Source: Smallanthus sonchifolius (taxonomy: Eukaryota; Streptophyta; Magnoliopsida; Asterales; Asteraceae). Taken from it: 64,000 bases of DNA. A model generated the notes under the pieces. The model was not told where the DNA came from, searched no databases, and saw only the letters and a list, made by a program, of their open reading frames with translations. Both the position numbers and the translations under genes were made by a program. Positions 1 to 12,130 of this stretch are shown here, one piece after another. Numbering within the stretch: the stretch's first letter is position 1; every line of letters begins with the position of its first letter. The DNA is taken from the NCBI GenBank assembly GCA_023525975.1, contig CM042046.1:41881501-41945500 (forward strand). Direction: 5' to 3'.

Positions 1-186
1 AAATATTGTGCTTCTTCATCGTTATATTTGGGATTTTTTGTTGAATCATGCAAAATCAATTAACTTTGAATTGAATTAGTTTTATTTTTACTCAATTTGT
101 ATGGGGTTTTACTGTTTTAGGTTGTGAATTAGTTTGTTGATTACTGTGTTATTGGTGGACTTTAAAAAAGTAAATATCTTGTCAAT

Positions 187-290
187 ATGAGTTTCCCATT
201 CTTGCTCCTAAATCCAAAGGCCTTGTCTTTTTTGATAACAATGAGACCCTCTTACCGGAAAACTCGCGGTCCGCTAACAAGTGGGACCAG
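187..290 (+). other. Exon-like open stretch, unidentified
   Basis: About 34 sense codons run from a possible acceptor AG near 189 to a good donor (GACCAG/GTAAAT) at 290-291. The reading includes FPILAPKSKGLVFF and ends SANKWDQ. I do not recognise the family. It could be an internal exon of a gene starting left of the window or a leftover gene fragment, because the DNA just downstream is repeat-like. Confidence 0.2.
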
Positions 291-399
291 GTAAATGCAG
301 CTTGTGTTGGGTTGGTGGCCTTCAAGATCCACACCTTATCTTTAATATCATTAGTTATTGTTGTCTGTATGTCAACCTTAAGCGTGTACGATCATGATG

Positions 400-615
400 T
401 GCTTGGTTTTAAAAAGCGCGCCCGAGGCGACCGGAAAAGTTCCTTATGTTTCGGAATTCGGAGGCATCGCTACTTGCACGTGTGGGTCAAAATTAGGGTC
501 TAAAGGAGGCTAGTATGTAGAAAAGAGATATATTTGGTTAAGAAGGCTGATATGTAAAAGAGATGAGAGAGATGCAACTTTTGGTTGTACATAAAAGCTT
601 ATTCGGCTGCACATA
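400..615 (+). repeat. Dispersed repeat copy, same family as the 47.6-48.3 kb units
   Basis: This stretch shares an ordered set of words with three units in the RRM-gene intron: TGTGCTTGGTTT, GGGTCAAAATTAGGGT, GATATGTAAA, GATGAGAGAGA, CAACTTTTGGTTGTA and a final GCACATAG/GTACATAG. The middle is diverged. No coding potential is evident. It is probably a copy of a non-autonomous element; its ends were not defined. Confidence 0.45.
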
Positions 616-734
616 GAGCAACGTCTGGCGTACATGAAGCTCTTGCCTTGGCTTTCGAGACCTAAATGTCTCGGCTTTTAGGTGGTTATATGGCTGTTAC
701 GGTAGAATAGAACCAACATTCCAAACAGCAAAAG

Positions 735-1135
735 CTGTTGTTGACTGGTCAACGTTGACCAGAGTTGACCCGCAAGATCAACAGTAAATTCTGATGACCT
801 GAAAACTTCTGGAAAGATCTGCGGTACTGTACCGGCGGCGGTACTCTAGCAATACCAAAAACACACAAGCATACACAAAACAAAAAATAAAAGGAGATGA
901 GATTTAATGTGGTTCGGTCGGTGTGACCTACGTCCACGGGCTGCAACTAGCTTATGATTTTATTATGAGGTGATGAGGAATTATTACATTGGGTCCTATT
1001 TATAGAGTGGGAATTAGGGTTAACACCTCTAATTAGAACCGGCTAAAATAAAGTAATTAGCAAACTTACGGATTAAGCAACCCATTAGGGCCGGCTGCCC
1101 ACAAGGCCAAAGCCTCCACACATAATACGTCCAAC
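735..1135 (-). mobile_element. LTR-like remnant
   Basis: Read on the minus strand it begins TGTTGGACGTATTATG and ends GTCAACAACA, so it has TG...CA ends. It contains ACCTACGTCCACGG, a word I associate with plant copia LTRs, and a TATTTATAG TATA-like site. No flanking 5-bp duplication was found and no internal domain follows, so it may be a decayed solo LTR. The 1136-1425 stretch holds the ceramidase leader and an acceptor-like CTGCAG near 1332, hinting at a 5' UTR intron. Confidence 0.35.
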
Positions 1136-1425
1136 ATTGGAGTGCCTAGTACTTTTTAAAACAAGTTGTTGTGCTTCTTATGTTTTTTTATATGTTGTAA
1201 TCATTAATGTTGATTGATTTCATGTAGTTCAGATTAGTGGTACTTGTTTTTTCATAAAGACACTTACTTTTTGTTGGGTGATGGTTTCGAAGGTTTGACT
1301 GCTGAAATATCAAAACTTTTATTTATCTGCAGGTATATCAGTTGATGCTTCTGATAGTTAAAGAATAATTATAAAAGTGATGATATAGTAGCAACATATT
1401 GCTTGGTGAGAATATATACATTTAT

Positions 1426-3165
1426 ATGGCAGATGGTATATCAAGCTTTTGGGGCCCGGTCACATCATCCCATGAATGGTGTGAGAAGAATTATGTATTC
1501 TCTTCATATGTCGCTGAGTTCTATAACACCATCTCAAATATCCCGTGCATTCTTTTGGCACTTATCGGCCTTCTAAGCTCATTGATACAACGTTTTGAGA
1601 AGAGATTTAGTGTCCTACACTTATCAAATATGGCACTTGCCATTGGAAGCATGATGTATCATGCCACACTACAACATGTGTAAGTAAACAATTTTCGACA
1701 TACATTTTTTGTTGTCTTACTCTTCCTATGCCCTTTGTGATAAATTTTAGCACAGGGGTGTAGGAAAATTGAACTTTTACAGTATGAGAGTTTTTTGCAC
1801 ATCAAATATATTCATATTGAGATAATTGTGACCCGCTCTAGCTTTGTTACATGACGCATAAGCTTAATCTCCCCATAATTATATGATTTTGAATGTGATA
1901 TATGGTGCTCTGAATCATCTTGCTTGTCTAGAAAACATGATAAACAATGTAGTGAGTTAGACATGGAGGATTGTTATAGTCCAATCTTTTGGCATACCTT
2001 TTTGGCTTTGTTGGATGCTATATACATATTAAGCCATTGGTAACAAGATTTGTGCCCGTAATTTAAGATTTCTCTCTTTAGATATGAGAACAATAACATG
2101 ATTCATAATAATATGGGGTTTAATCCACACCAAAAATGCCCCGTATACTAGTTGAAGATTATGCATGTGTATGTTCTTATTCATGTTATGTGCTTCTATG
2201 GTAGGGGTGTTCATAAACCGTTGAAACCGACCAAATCACCCAAACCCAAGCAAGTCAACCTCTTCGGCCGGTTTGGGATTTATACAATTTGTTTCACGGT
2301 TTGGTTTTGCCAAGTTAAAGGTCATACCAATGGTTTGGAACTTGGAACCGGTCGTTGAACCTGATTTATTTATTGTACTTCTATTGCGAGAATATGTAGT
2401 TATGTCTATGTGTTAACTTTTAATACAACTAACGATTTTGAAAAACAAAAAAATGTTGTTTAACCCGTTAAACTGCCAAAACTGAACCGTGAAACCACTA
2501 AAACTAACCGATTTGCTTTGTTATTTCCTGAAACCGTAGTTAGCAGTCGGCCTAGAATTTTCTTCAAAACCTGCCAAACCGGACCGTGAACACCCCTAGA
2601 ATGACTTATTTTCTACTATTAAAAGTTGACCATGAGAATTATTTGTTGCAGGCAACAACAGAGTGATGAAACTCCAATGGTATGGGAAATGCTCCTCTAC
2701 ATCTACATCCTCTATTCACCCGACTGGCACTACCGTAGCACCATGCCCACATTCCTATTCCTCTATGGTATCTCTTTTGCGGTCATCCATTCAGTGATCC
2801 GTTTTGATATCGGGTTCAAAGTTCATTACGTGATGTTGTGCTTATTATGCATTCCTCGGGTATACAAATATTACATATACACACAAGATATACCCGCAAA
2901 AAGGCTCGCAAAATTCTATCTTGCCACCCTTTTGCTCGGTAGTTTGTGTTGGTTAGTTGACCGCTTCCGCTGCAACCAGATTTCCAATTGGCCCGTCAAC
3001 CCGCAAGGTCACGCGTTGTGGCATGTTTTCATGGGCCTCAATTCTTACTTTGCAAATACCTTCTTGATGTTCTGCCGAGCCCAACAACGAGGATGGAGCC
3101 CGAAAGTGGCCCATTTTGCCGGGATCCTTCCCTATGTGAGGATCCAGAAACCGAAGACACAGTAA
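1426..3165 (+). CDS. ACER: Alkaline ceramidase (ACER family), two exons
   Basis: An integral membrane amidase of the CREST superfamily that hydrolyses (phyto)ceramide to a sphingoid base and fatty acid, expected in ER/Golgi membranes. Exons are 1426-1679 and 2652-3165, joined inside a Val codon (GT/GTAAGT donor, TTGCAG acceptor). The product is 255 residues, the usual length for plant members. It starts MADGISSFWGPVTSSHEW and ends PYVRIQKPKTQ. Family signatures present are EFYNTISN near residue 31, MMYHATLQ near 76-83, SDETPMVWEM near 89, and the C-terminal histidine pair in PQGHALWHV, expected to bind zinc with the first His. Several hydrophobic membrane segments lie between. The start is chosen because MADG is the conserved plant N terminus; no in-frame ATG lies closer upstream. 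The intron holds an inverted-repeat MITE. No lesion is seen, so it looks functional. Confidence 0.93.
2202..2598. mobile_element. MITE in the ceramidase intron
   Basis: It is bounded by the inverted pair TAGGGGTGTTCA (2202-2213) and TGAACACCCCTA (2587-2598). The interior is rich in AAACCG/CGGTTT words in both orientations and non-coding. The ends resemble hAT-type MITEs, but I saw no intact 8-bp target duplication, so the copy is probably old. It lies wholly in the intron. Confidence 0.6.
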
Positions 3166-4466
3166 GATGCGAGTCGAGGTAGATAACGTCTTTCGGGACC
3201 CCAAAAAACAGAAGGTAACATGTTATTTTCTTATTCTTAAGACCAATTTTTGGTTTCTTTAGTATGGCTTTTGAATTATGATTTGACAAATATTAGGGTT
3301 TTTTCAACTTGTAGTTTGGTGTAAAATATCCTAGTATGGTTTTGTTTAGAATTTTAATGAAACAGTTGATTGATTGTTCTTGTTTTATATTTGGAAGCTT
3401 CTTTTGCTAGCATTACAGTTCAAGGATTATACTGAAGACAGTATATGATTTGAAAGTTTTATGAGTTAATTTTTTATTTTTTTTTTGAGAAATTTCAGTA
3501 ACTCAAGATATTTGCAGATGAAAGATTATTTTTATATTTTAACTACGGAGAACCAAAATGTTTATTTTCCATAGGCCTGACATTAAAAGCGGGTTTCTGA
3601 TCAGACTGGATTTGGATCAAAATGGGTTCCACTAAACATAAGTTTGGGTCAAAACAGCCCTTAAAAAAGTATTCAAAATGGGTTTGGACATAAATTAGCT
3701 TGCGTTGAAATGAGTCGTTTTAGAAAGAACTATCTCAAGAGTTGACCTCTTATATTTATTCGTGCGACAAACAACGGTCATGAGTGGGTGGTATCTAAAC
3801 CCATTTAACTTTGCAAGTGTTATATTTGGCATATTACCCGTTGATATATTTGAGTTTACTAAAAGGCCATGGAATGTCATGTTTTAAATTGAAAAGAGGG
3901 GGTATTATTTATCAAGTTATTTAACAAACCAAACAAAATGAACCTAGATGAGCGAATATAGCAAACAAATCTGAATAAAAAATAGCGGAACGTAAATGAA
4001 CATAAGATGATATAAGTGATTAAATGTAACGTCTCAACCGTCGCCTATCATTGCCACTGGTCGTCATAGAAACAAAACAAATCTAACACGTAAACAAGCT
4101 ATGACCCAATCCCATTTGCACCATCTTTTTTAGAGCTGCCCGTTTTGACTTGAACCCAATTGACATGTTACACAACCTGGCCGACCTGCCCATTTTAACA
4201 TTCATACTGGTTTTGTTCCAATGGATACAACCACCACCAACTCAATGTACAAGTATATATGCAAGATGTACAAGTTACTTTAACTCAAAGTGACTTGAGA
4301 GGCTCACATGTAAAGAAGTTGACGATTGTAAGAAGCAAACATTAAGGACTTGAATGTTTTCCACAAATAAATTCATAACTTTAAACCATTCTCGGCAGAA
4401 GCAAAACTATCCCCTTATAAATAATACAAAACTTCATTCGTGAATTTAAAACATCAAACCCAAAAG
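3166..4466. other. Intergenic DNA between convergent genes
   Basis: This holds the 3' UTRs of the ceramidase (+) and plastid protein (-) genes. AT-rich sequence with TGGGTTT/AACCCA words around 3590-3690 and 4100-4200 suggests decayed MITE sequence. No convincing ORF or RNA gene is seen. Confidence 0.5.
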
Positions 4467-7400
4467 CTATGAAGCCCATTTGCTAGCAACTGATTCTTTG
4501 GCAGAACTGCGAGCATATGATTCTTGTTTAGGAGCGTTAGAAGCGGATGGAGATACCTGTCTACGGATTTTTGATGATATGTAACGAAATCCATTTCTTG
4601 GACCTCGTAAAGCGAACAGCAAGGGATTGAGGAGAACCGCGAACAGGACATCACCTTTTGCAAGTATCAGAAACTGCCAATGCAAATAAATACATAAATT
4701 AGATGTGCGTTTTGTTTCTTACACGACAAGAAATGATCAGGTTTTGGGCTGGCATGTCTAACTTGTTTAATAAACAGGTCGATTTTGGGTTGACTTGTTT
4801 AACCTGTTTAGTTAAACGGGTTGTCTTTGGGTGGACTTGTTTAACCCGTTTAATTAAACTACACTCGTTAACCCGTTTAAAGTTGGAATAAAAAATCAAG
4901 AAATATATTTTATAAGGTCAACCCGTCTACGACCTGTTAACAGCTTGATTACAACCCGCCAACCCATGAGTCATTTAGATAAATGGGTTACACGGGTCGT
5001 GTTCAGATTACACGATTTTAAGTGTTCATGTTAGGGTTGATGCTTCTGCCCACCCGACACAATTGACACCCCTGCTTATTGATCAGTTTTCAAACTTCTC
5101 TCTTCTTTTCCTTTCCTTTCCTTCCTATTCTCTCCATTTCTTTCCAATTTGGAAGGATAGATTTTAGCCTTAAAACTCCTCACTTTCTCTTCTCTTCTCT
5201 TCCTTTCTCTCCATAAAAAAAACTCTGGAACACTAATTTTTACTACCTCCTTCTGAATCATTTCTCCTCTCCTTAAATGAAACTCGGGAACACAGCGAAG
5301 AGGTGAAGGAATAATGTACTTACCGCAACAACAATTGCTAAGAGGGTAAGACCGACTTGCTGTGCTTCGTGCCAGAAATGCTCGCCATCTGACCCACCAA
5401 ACCATCTGCCCCACCATCCTCCACCTCCGCCACCACCTCCACCTGCTTCCTCTCTCTTCTTTATTTCCTTGTCCCACTTCTCAAACTCTGTTTTCTTGCC
5501 ACCAAGTGCACTTTCTAGGGCTTTTTTGGCTTGATCCTGAAACAAGTGATGAGCAAAGTATGAATTCAGATAGAGATTGCAAGATGGTTGGTTAGCTAAC
5601 AGGCAATTTTAGTACAGGCCTGGCTCTTTTATTGTGAACTTTTGATATATCTATATCTATATCTATACTATATAATAAATAAAGGTTTTTTCATGACATG
5701 TGTCGTCTCCATATTCATTCTCATCATTTTTTTCCCGCCTATCTCTCTTATTAAATGCACTTCCATCTTTTTATAATAGTATATTTTAAAGAAAATATTA
5801 ATTATACTAATAAAATGCATTTATTTTAAATTATCCTTATTATAAAAAACTTTGAAATCTAATTATGTAACTTTTATATTCAATCAAATTACATTAAATA
5901 GTACTTAACATATTTTTGAAACCCAATCATATATTAATTTTTACATATTTTAAATTTTGTTTTCTATCCTTAGTATATGACACCTGTAAAGTATACACAT
6001 AAAGATTTAAGAATTTTATGTGTTAATATTTTTCACCCTGTGTGTAATACACAGGATCTAAGCTAGTAATTAATACATTAAACAAGAATATAGAAACAAT
6101 ATGACTAGAATGGCAATCTAGATCTTTAAATAATATGATTTAGAAGGTTTTATGCATTAAAAATACACTTCCATAGACTTTTAACCCATTTGATTTGTTC
6201 CCTTTCTATTTGACATGTTTGAGATTCAATATAACACGAATCGACCCATTCATGTGTAAATGGGTTGTAATACCACCTCTAATTTACAACGCTGATGTTA
6301 TTATCTTTGCCTATTCATCTACACCATCTAACTCTAGTTTCCCTTTCCCATTTTGTTAGGCCATGTGAAACCTACTCACATAAAGGAATACCAACCCATG
6401 GGTACACGAAAATAAAAATGTTGAATACCCCCTAACCTAACGGAATACTTTTTTTTTCATTCTGCATTTATTTATCTCATTCAAGAAAGAACTTTTTTTT
6501 TCTTTCATCTAACGTGACTCCTAAAACTAGAATAAAAGAAAGAATAACTCTTTTTCTTTCTTAATTACCTTCCTTACATGTCTACAAGAACAACTCCATC
6601 ATACAAAGATAAAACTAGCTCGAGACAAGTTTCAAACTCGACAAAGGTTGTAGCAAGAGTTACTGCGGCGCCTTCTAGTTTTCAGATTGGATATAATCCT
6701 TGTTTTTTTATGTTTAACGCACATGTAACTACACATGACACATCTCACCATGCATTAAAAAACTACATATACTGCAGACTCATAAACATACTTTTTTGCT
6801 TCCAGAGAACCAAATCACTCATTAATCGCATAAGCAGTAAGCCACGGTCTGCCAATCTAAAGCAGTAGTCACAGGGCAGGGCACATATATAAACAACCAG
6901 AGAAAAATTGTCTCATGTCAGTTAGTAATTTGATTCAATACCCTTACTATCTTGGGATGATAAAACTGCATGACAGGGTAGGTAGCCATACTGTGAACCT
7001 TTCTATTGCATTATATGTTACTCCACGAACTCGATAGAACTCTGAAGTCCATCCCCTAAAATCAGGTCTAGGTAAAACTATTCAGCATAATTTGTTGGTT
7101 CTAGATGCCCACAACATAATGTCCAAAATCCAAATCTTGTAATTTCAAAATTTTAATGTTTGCAAATCCAATATCGCGTGTTTCCCATCTTTAACCATTG
7201 CACGCATTAACATTCAAGTTTAAAACTTCAAGGTTTGATAGCAACTCAATTGTTTGAAACTCTTTCCATTCCAGATAAGTCTCTGATAAGGTTGCATTAC
7301 ATCATGAGCTTCTTAAATCTAGTTCGGGCATTTGGGAATACACTTCCAAAAACTCCTACCCTATAACCCAACCAAATCATAAACAGTTAAACCCCGAAAC

Positions 7401-9538
7401 CCGATCTAACCGATCCAATCTACCCGAATCATAAACAGGTCGGTAATTGGTTATCGGGTATTTTCGACATGCCTAATTTTGTTGTTCATCTACCCTACTG
7501 TATTCAGATTAGGCTAGTTGTTCAATGACTAGCTGCTTATCGGCTACAGTATTTTACTTGGTGACTCTCATCTTGGAAGTCAAAGAAGCTGAGTGCTCTT
7601 TCTAGATCACGAGCTGAAGCTAAGTACACTACTGGCCTTCACATGTTTTGAAGCCACTAAGGTGGTAAGCTTACTTAAAGATCTAAATCTCAAAGACTTA
7701 GGTCCGATTGATCTTTATTGTGACAACCAAATTGCAATTCATACTTTAGCTAACCGTCTATTTCATGCCAGAACTAAATATAACGAGATGGACTGTAACT
7801 ATGTTAGGGATCAAACAAAGGCTTGAGTTATTAAGCCCTAGTATGTTGATCAAACAAAGGATCAAACAAAGACTGTAACAAAGGACAGTAGTAACTATGG
7901 CTCAACATTACACATTATTGACCAAGTTGCAAGTTAAATACCTTCCGCTTTGAGCTTGTCAGGGAATGTAAAGGAAAAGGCCAAGCCGCCAAGGGTAAAA
8001 TATAACATGTAAGAGTCTAAAGTGTAAAAGCTACCACGTCAGAGAGTAGAAGTGTAAAAGTTCATTTGAGTTTGTTAATCCTTTTTGCTAGTGTAAAGCT
8101 ATATAAGCAGTTGCCTTTACTTTGTACATATTCTCTCTCTAAATTCACCATTGCATCATGATGCCTCATAAGCCATAAGATAGAATGGCTGCGTCATGAA
8201 ATTTGTATGGAGCTGTAGAAGCAGAGAGCATAACCTCAAGAGAAGAGCTTCAGAGAACAATGGTGACAAATACTTCACCAGCTATTTAGAAAGAGGGGAA
8301 AAAACAACCTTGACTAATCTCCCTCATAGATTACACTTTACATAACTGACAGACTTGGTAATGTAAGAACCAACCTGGAACCGGAAAGATCACCAACAAA
8401 TAATAGCGTAATAGCAGAAGTCTTAAATCGATCTTCCTGGGGAGCCAGTGATTGTTTCCAAAAATGAATCACAATGCCTTAAAAAAATGACAACTTTTAT
8501 AAGGGTGTTTAGACTTTGCTTGATAGTTGATTGATAAAGTCACGCCTGCTTTTAAGCACTTCACAAATCAAACAAGTTGATTAATTTTTAAACACTCAGA
8601 ATGTGCACAGTAATTAGAGAAACACACTTATAGAGAAATATGACTAGGACCAGCATCCACCATCAGGCCCCTTCAAACGAAAATCTGAATGCAGAAGAAT
8701 AAAAAATTAAAGAATAACAGGCTCTAGTAGCAACAGCTCTTCACCTCGTAAAAGCATACACGATTCCCTTATTTCCTAGTATTAATTCATACCAAATGTT
8801 CATTTTGATGAGCATATCTTCAATAGCTTACTTTTGCCCAATTCTTGCTATACATACCTTGGATTAACTAATGAACAGTTCTTCCCTCATTTACTAGTTT
8901 GATTTTCCAGTTCTAAATTCCAAGTTTGTAGTCAATAATTCTTGCGCCTATCACTTCATACGGACCATATCATGCTTAGTCAAGCAGACAACATTCCAGA
9001 CATGTCACATCAGTCACGTCGAGTCCATACGGCCAGTATTATAAGTGAAAAAAGGTTATATGGCCCTTATTTTTGATGAAAAAGGTAATACACGCCGTGT
9101 TGAGGCTGGTGTATCGATAAGACTGTCCTTTTTCATAACAAGGGTCCAGGGATATGTTTTCTGTTATACAATCAACTGAATCAAGGACTCTACACCAATT
9201 TCAACCCAATATTACTCGAAAAAACACACAAACACAAATTGAACCATAATCACAAACGATTGCTACCTAACAGTCAAATTGAAACAAAAGAAAGCATATG
9301 CAGTAAAATTGAACAATTGAGAAAGTCATAATACCTTGCTACGATTATCCGAGAACAGGCAATAGATTTTTCCATTGGATTTTAGGTCACGTTGTAAAGA
9401 ACTCCAGCTATGCTGCCTTATCTGTTGACGGCGGCGGCGAGTCAAATTGATTAATTGAGCATCTGATTGAGTGAGACAAGATCCGGTTGCTAGGGTTTTG
9501 GATGAATTTAGGTGGCTTATGCTTACAATTTGGGCCAT
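4467..9538 (-). CDS. Glycine-rich, probably plastid-targeted membrane protein, three exons
   Basis: I recognise a plant-specific membrane-protein type but cannot name it. Exons, in gene order, are 9538-9335, 5536-5324 and 4673-4467. All junctions are phase 0 with GT donors and AG acceptors, giving 207 residues. Residues 1-68 are rich in Ser, Arg and Gln and poor in acids, like a plastid transit peptide. Exon 2 opens DQAKKALESALGGKKTEFEK, a charged probable helix, then an unbroken nine-glycine run, WWGRWFGG and HFWHEAQQ. A hydrophobic span crosses the exon 2/3 junction (LTLLAIVVA, then FLILAKGDVLFAVLLNPLLF), followed by a basic tail ending SKWAS. Intron 1 is 3.8 kb and contains a Helitron and a copia remnant. 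A MULE sits 98 bp upstream of the ATG. Location in a plastid membrane is inferred from the N terminus only. Confidence 0.75.
4740..5080. repeat. MITE-like repeat in intron 2 of the plastid protein gene
   Basis: Repeated TTGTTTAACCCGTTTA-type words (4790-4880) precede a right end GACACCCCTGCTT. The left end is unclear, so the boundaries are approximate. The sequence is non-coding and confined to the intron. Confidence 0.35.
5662..6066 (+). mobile_element. Short non-autonomous Helitron, intronic copy
   Basis: It begins TCTATACTATATAATAAATA and ends CTAG followed by T. Just inside the 3' end is a hairpin, CCTGTGT...ACACAGG (6037-6055), about 7 bases before the final CTAG. A TC start, subterminal hairpin, CTRR end and no target duplication are the structural hallmarks of Helitrons. 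The 405 bp have no coding capacity. Relatives recur at 20.7, 21.9, 22.5, 46.2, 52.1 and 53.5 kb. Confidence 0.75.
7540..8160 (+). mobile_element. Ty1/copia 3' remnant (RNase H end plus LTR)
   Basis: The stretch 7593-7826 encodes CFEATKVVSLLKDLNLKDLG, LYCDNQIAIH and FHARTKYNEMDCNYVRDQTK, the end of a copia RNase H domain. Upstream codons are broken by stops and shifts. After the coding remnant, an LTR-like segment starts TGTAAGAGTC near 8008 and has the TATA-like CTATATAAG near 8098. The 5' part of the element is missing. It is a degenerate insertion in intron 1 of the plastid protein gene and on the opposite strand to that gene. Confidence 0.65.
8161..9334. other. Intron 1 sequence, no recognised feature
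   Basis: AT-rich intronic DNA between the copia remnant and exon 1 of the plastid protein gene. No ORF, RNA gene or clear repeat was seen. The donor CAAG/GTAT (minus strand) at 9335/9334 closes the intron. Confidence 0.5.
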
Positions 9539-9627
9539 GGAAATCGAATTCTTTGTTCTAACAGACCTTCACCATCAACGTTTAAGAATTCGAAACCGGA
9601 ATTCTTATTTTTTGGGCGATAAACCTC

Positions 9628-9636
9628 TTTGTGTAA
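9628..9636. repeat. Left 9-bp target duplication of the MULE
   Basis: TTTGTGTAA lies directly outside the first GGGAAAAA of the element. The same nine bases recur at 15750-15758 outside its last CCC. Nine bases is the target duplication length of Mutator-like elements. Confidence 0.9.
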
Positions 9637-10091
9637 GGGAAAAATAAGAAAATTGACGTTGTACCAAGAAAATAGTCAAAAGTTGACATCCTTATTTAGC
9701 CTTCTGTTTCATAGACATTGTTCCTGTGAAAAGGCTAAAGCCGGCTAATTTTTCCGTGCCAACATTCCTTCGGTCAGAGTACGAACCAATACGTGCACGA
9801 CATATGGCATAGACGGGTAAGCCTCCGAAAATGGATTAGACAGTTATAGCCGGCTAAGCCTCCGAGAATTTGAAAAGCCACTGATGGCTTGAGCCGGCTA
9901 CCATACGGCTCGGCTTAGCCTCTGAAAATTGATTAGACGGCTATAGCAGGCTATGAGCCGGCTAAGCCTCCGAAAATGGATTATACGGCTATAGCCGGCT
10001 ATGAGCAGGCTAAGCCTCCGAGAATTTGAAAAGGCAATGATGGCTTGAGGCGGCTACCATACTGATCGGCTTGGAACTCGTTTAGCCGGCT
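9637..10091 (+). repeat. Left MULE terminal inverted repeat (about 455 bp)
   Basis: It matches the reverse complement of 15424-15749 over its length: GGGAAAAA, ACATCCTTATTTAGCC, CGGTCAGAGTACGAACCAAT and GGAACTCGTTTAGCCGGCT lie in the same order. It is longer than the right repeat because a segment with GAATTTGAAAAG and GGCTACCATAC is duplicated internally. Many TAGCCGGCTA-type palindromes lie in it. Confidence 0.88.
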
Positions 10092-10269
10092 CCTTAGAAG
10101 ACTTTAGCCATTTTGTTTTTTTATTTCTTCATTTTGATTAAGCTATGGCAGGTTTGAAGACTAACTTCTATAGCAGATTTTACCATTAAAAGTGTTTGAA
10201 GACTAACTTCTATAGCAACATTCAAAATGTTTGTGAACATTGTAATCTATAGCGGTAGTAAATGGGATA

Positions 10270-12130
10270 TTGTTGAGGAGTGCTGTTGAATATGTTTCGT
10301 TGAATTGTGCAAAGCGTGGTTTAAAGTTATGTACTGATGTTACTTACTTTTCTTTATTATGTATGCTTTCAAAAGTTTGTGGTTCTAAGAATATTAGTAG
10401 AATACCGTATAAAATGTCAACATTTACAGATCCAATCGACATATTTGACAATGGTGACATTTCTTTTTTCTTGAGTATAGTTGAAAATAATCCACATGAT
10501 ATGTTTAAGTTGTATGTTGTCCAAGAAGATGGTGTTGGTTCATCAAACAAGAAACCGGTTTCTAATGGTTCGTCTAACAAAGTTCGTGTGTCAGTTGGTT
10601 CAAGTAGATTGCCAACCTCAAGCTCTACACCAAAAACTAAAGAGGATAAAATTAAATTACCGTTTGATTTAAATGTTGAAGCAGATAATTATGATGCAGA
10701 TAATCATGTGTCAGATAATTACGAGTTTTATTCGGAGCCCAAATTTTCAGGGGGTAATCTTTTTTTGATTAAAGAGAGACAAAAGCCTTAATTTGAGCTA
10801 TTATCCCAGGCAGATTTTCTATTTGACCCAACCCCCGGTCATTTTGGTTCACACAGAAAAGGTGTGCAAGGTGATAAATCGTGTGATATTTCTGTAGGTA
10901 TGTATTTCAAAGATAAAGATCATTTAAAGTTGGAGCTTTCAAAACTATGTCTTAAAGAGTGTTTTGATTTTAAAGTTAATATATCTAAACCGAAAAGGTT
11001 TGATGCGTCATGTATTGCGCCTGATTGTGAGTGGCGTATTAGGGCATATAGCTATGGTGAGTCTAGTGTGTTTCATGTGAGGTATTTCAATGACCAACAC
11101 ACGTGTTCACGAACGCAGACGTACCCTCGTTTAAGAAAAGCAAATAAACAGGTAGTTGGTGAATTGATTAAAGATCAACATAAGGATATCGGACGGGTGT
11201 ATAGAGGAAAAGAAATAATGAAAGACATTAATTCAAGGTTCCCAGTTAGTTTATCATACCAACAAGCTATGCGAGGCAAGGAATAGGCGTTGGGTTTGTT
11301 GATGGGAAATTCTAATGATTCATTTTCTGAACTTCCATCTTATTTCCATAATTTGAAAAGGGCAAACCCAGGAACTGTGACTCATATTTTAACAGATGTT
11401 GAGAGCCGGTTTGAAATGTGTTTTGTTGCTATTGGAGTTGTGGTTAGTATATAACTTTATTTTTTTGTATATATTAATGACCATGTAAAATTCATGTGTT
11501 ACTGATTCCGTATTATTATTTTTTATTACAGATTCATAGTTTTAGGAATTACATTCGACCGGGACACATCTAAAAGGTAGTTTCAAAGGAACAATGTTCT
11601 TAGCGGTCGGTATGGACGGGAATAATCAAATTTTGCATGTGGCATATGGTGTTGGCAAATCAGAGTCCGGTGATTGTTGGACATGGTTTTTATCAAAGCT
11701 TAGAGAGTGTATCGGTGACAATCCAGATTTGGTGATCATATCTGATAGGGCAGCTTCTACTGACTTGGGTATTAGGACAGTGTTTCCCTATGCACATCAT
11801 GGTCTTTGTTGTCGGCATTTAATGATGACCTTACGATTAAAATCTACAAGGGCCAAGAAAAACGAGCTCCTATGGTGGAAGACATGCAAAGCTTTTACCA
11901 CGTCTGATTTTGAAGAGCAATTTAACGCCCTTTGTGAAGCCGTTCCTAATGTCCGTAACACGTTACTAGAAGTTGGTTTGCATAAATGGGCACAAGCACA
12001 CTTTCCTGGTCAACGCTATGGAATTATGACTTCAAACAGCGCCGAGTCCGTTAACGCGTTGTCTCGATTTGCTCGTGAGATGCCTATCACCAAACTAATT
12101 GAATTCTTTCGTGATTCAGTCCAGCAATGA
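10270..12130 (+). pseudogene. MURA-type MULE transposase, broken
   Basis: In an active element this protein binds the terminal repeats and cuts DNA with a DDE catalytic core. Segment 10270-10791 is an N-terminal acidic region. After an in-frame stop the same frame resumes at 10864-11286 with a MuDR DNA-binding-like domain (CIAPDCEWRIRAYS...QHTC zinc-binding pattern). A second stop follows at 11284-11286. An intron probably ends at the AG at 11530-11531. The MULE catalytic domain follows: GTHLKGSFKGTMFLAVG, ISDRAAS (second Asp) and SNSAESVNALSR (Glu). The first Asp, normally in DGTHLKG, is lost at an indel near 11560. Coding stops at 12128-12130. With two stops and an altered active site it is non-functional. 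Confidence 0.88.

Noticed and set aside
3038..3289. Minus-strand 83-codon ORFs over the ceramidase exon 2
   Set aside because: The plus-strand frame is a clear ceramidase; these are its shadows.
5076..5595. The 133-codon Arg/Trp-rich and 77-codon His-rich ORFs overlapping exon 2 of the plastid protein gene
   Set aside because: They are out-of-frame readings of the Gly-rich exon and the CT-rich intron; only one frame joins the neighbouring exons in phase.
10344..10580. Minus-strand ORF opposite the MULE transposase N terminus
   Set aside because: It is a shadow of the transposase frame without independent features.
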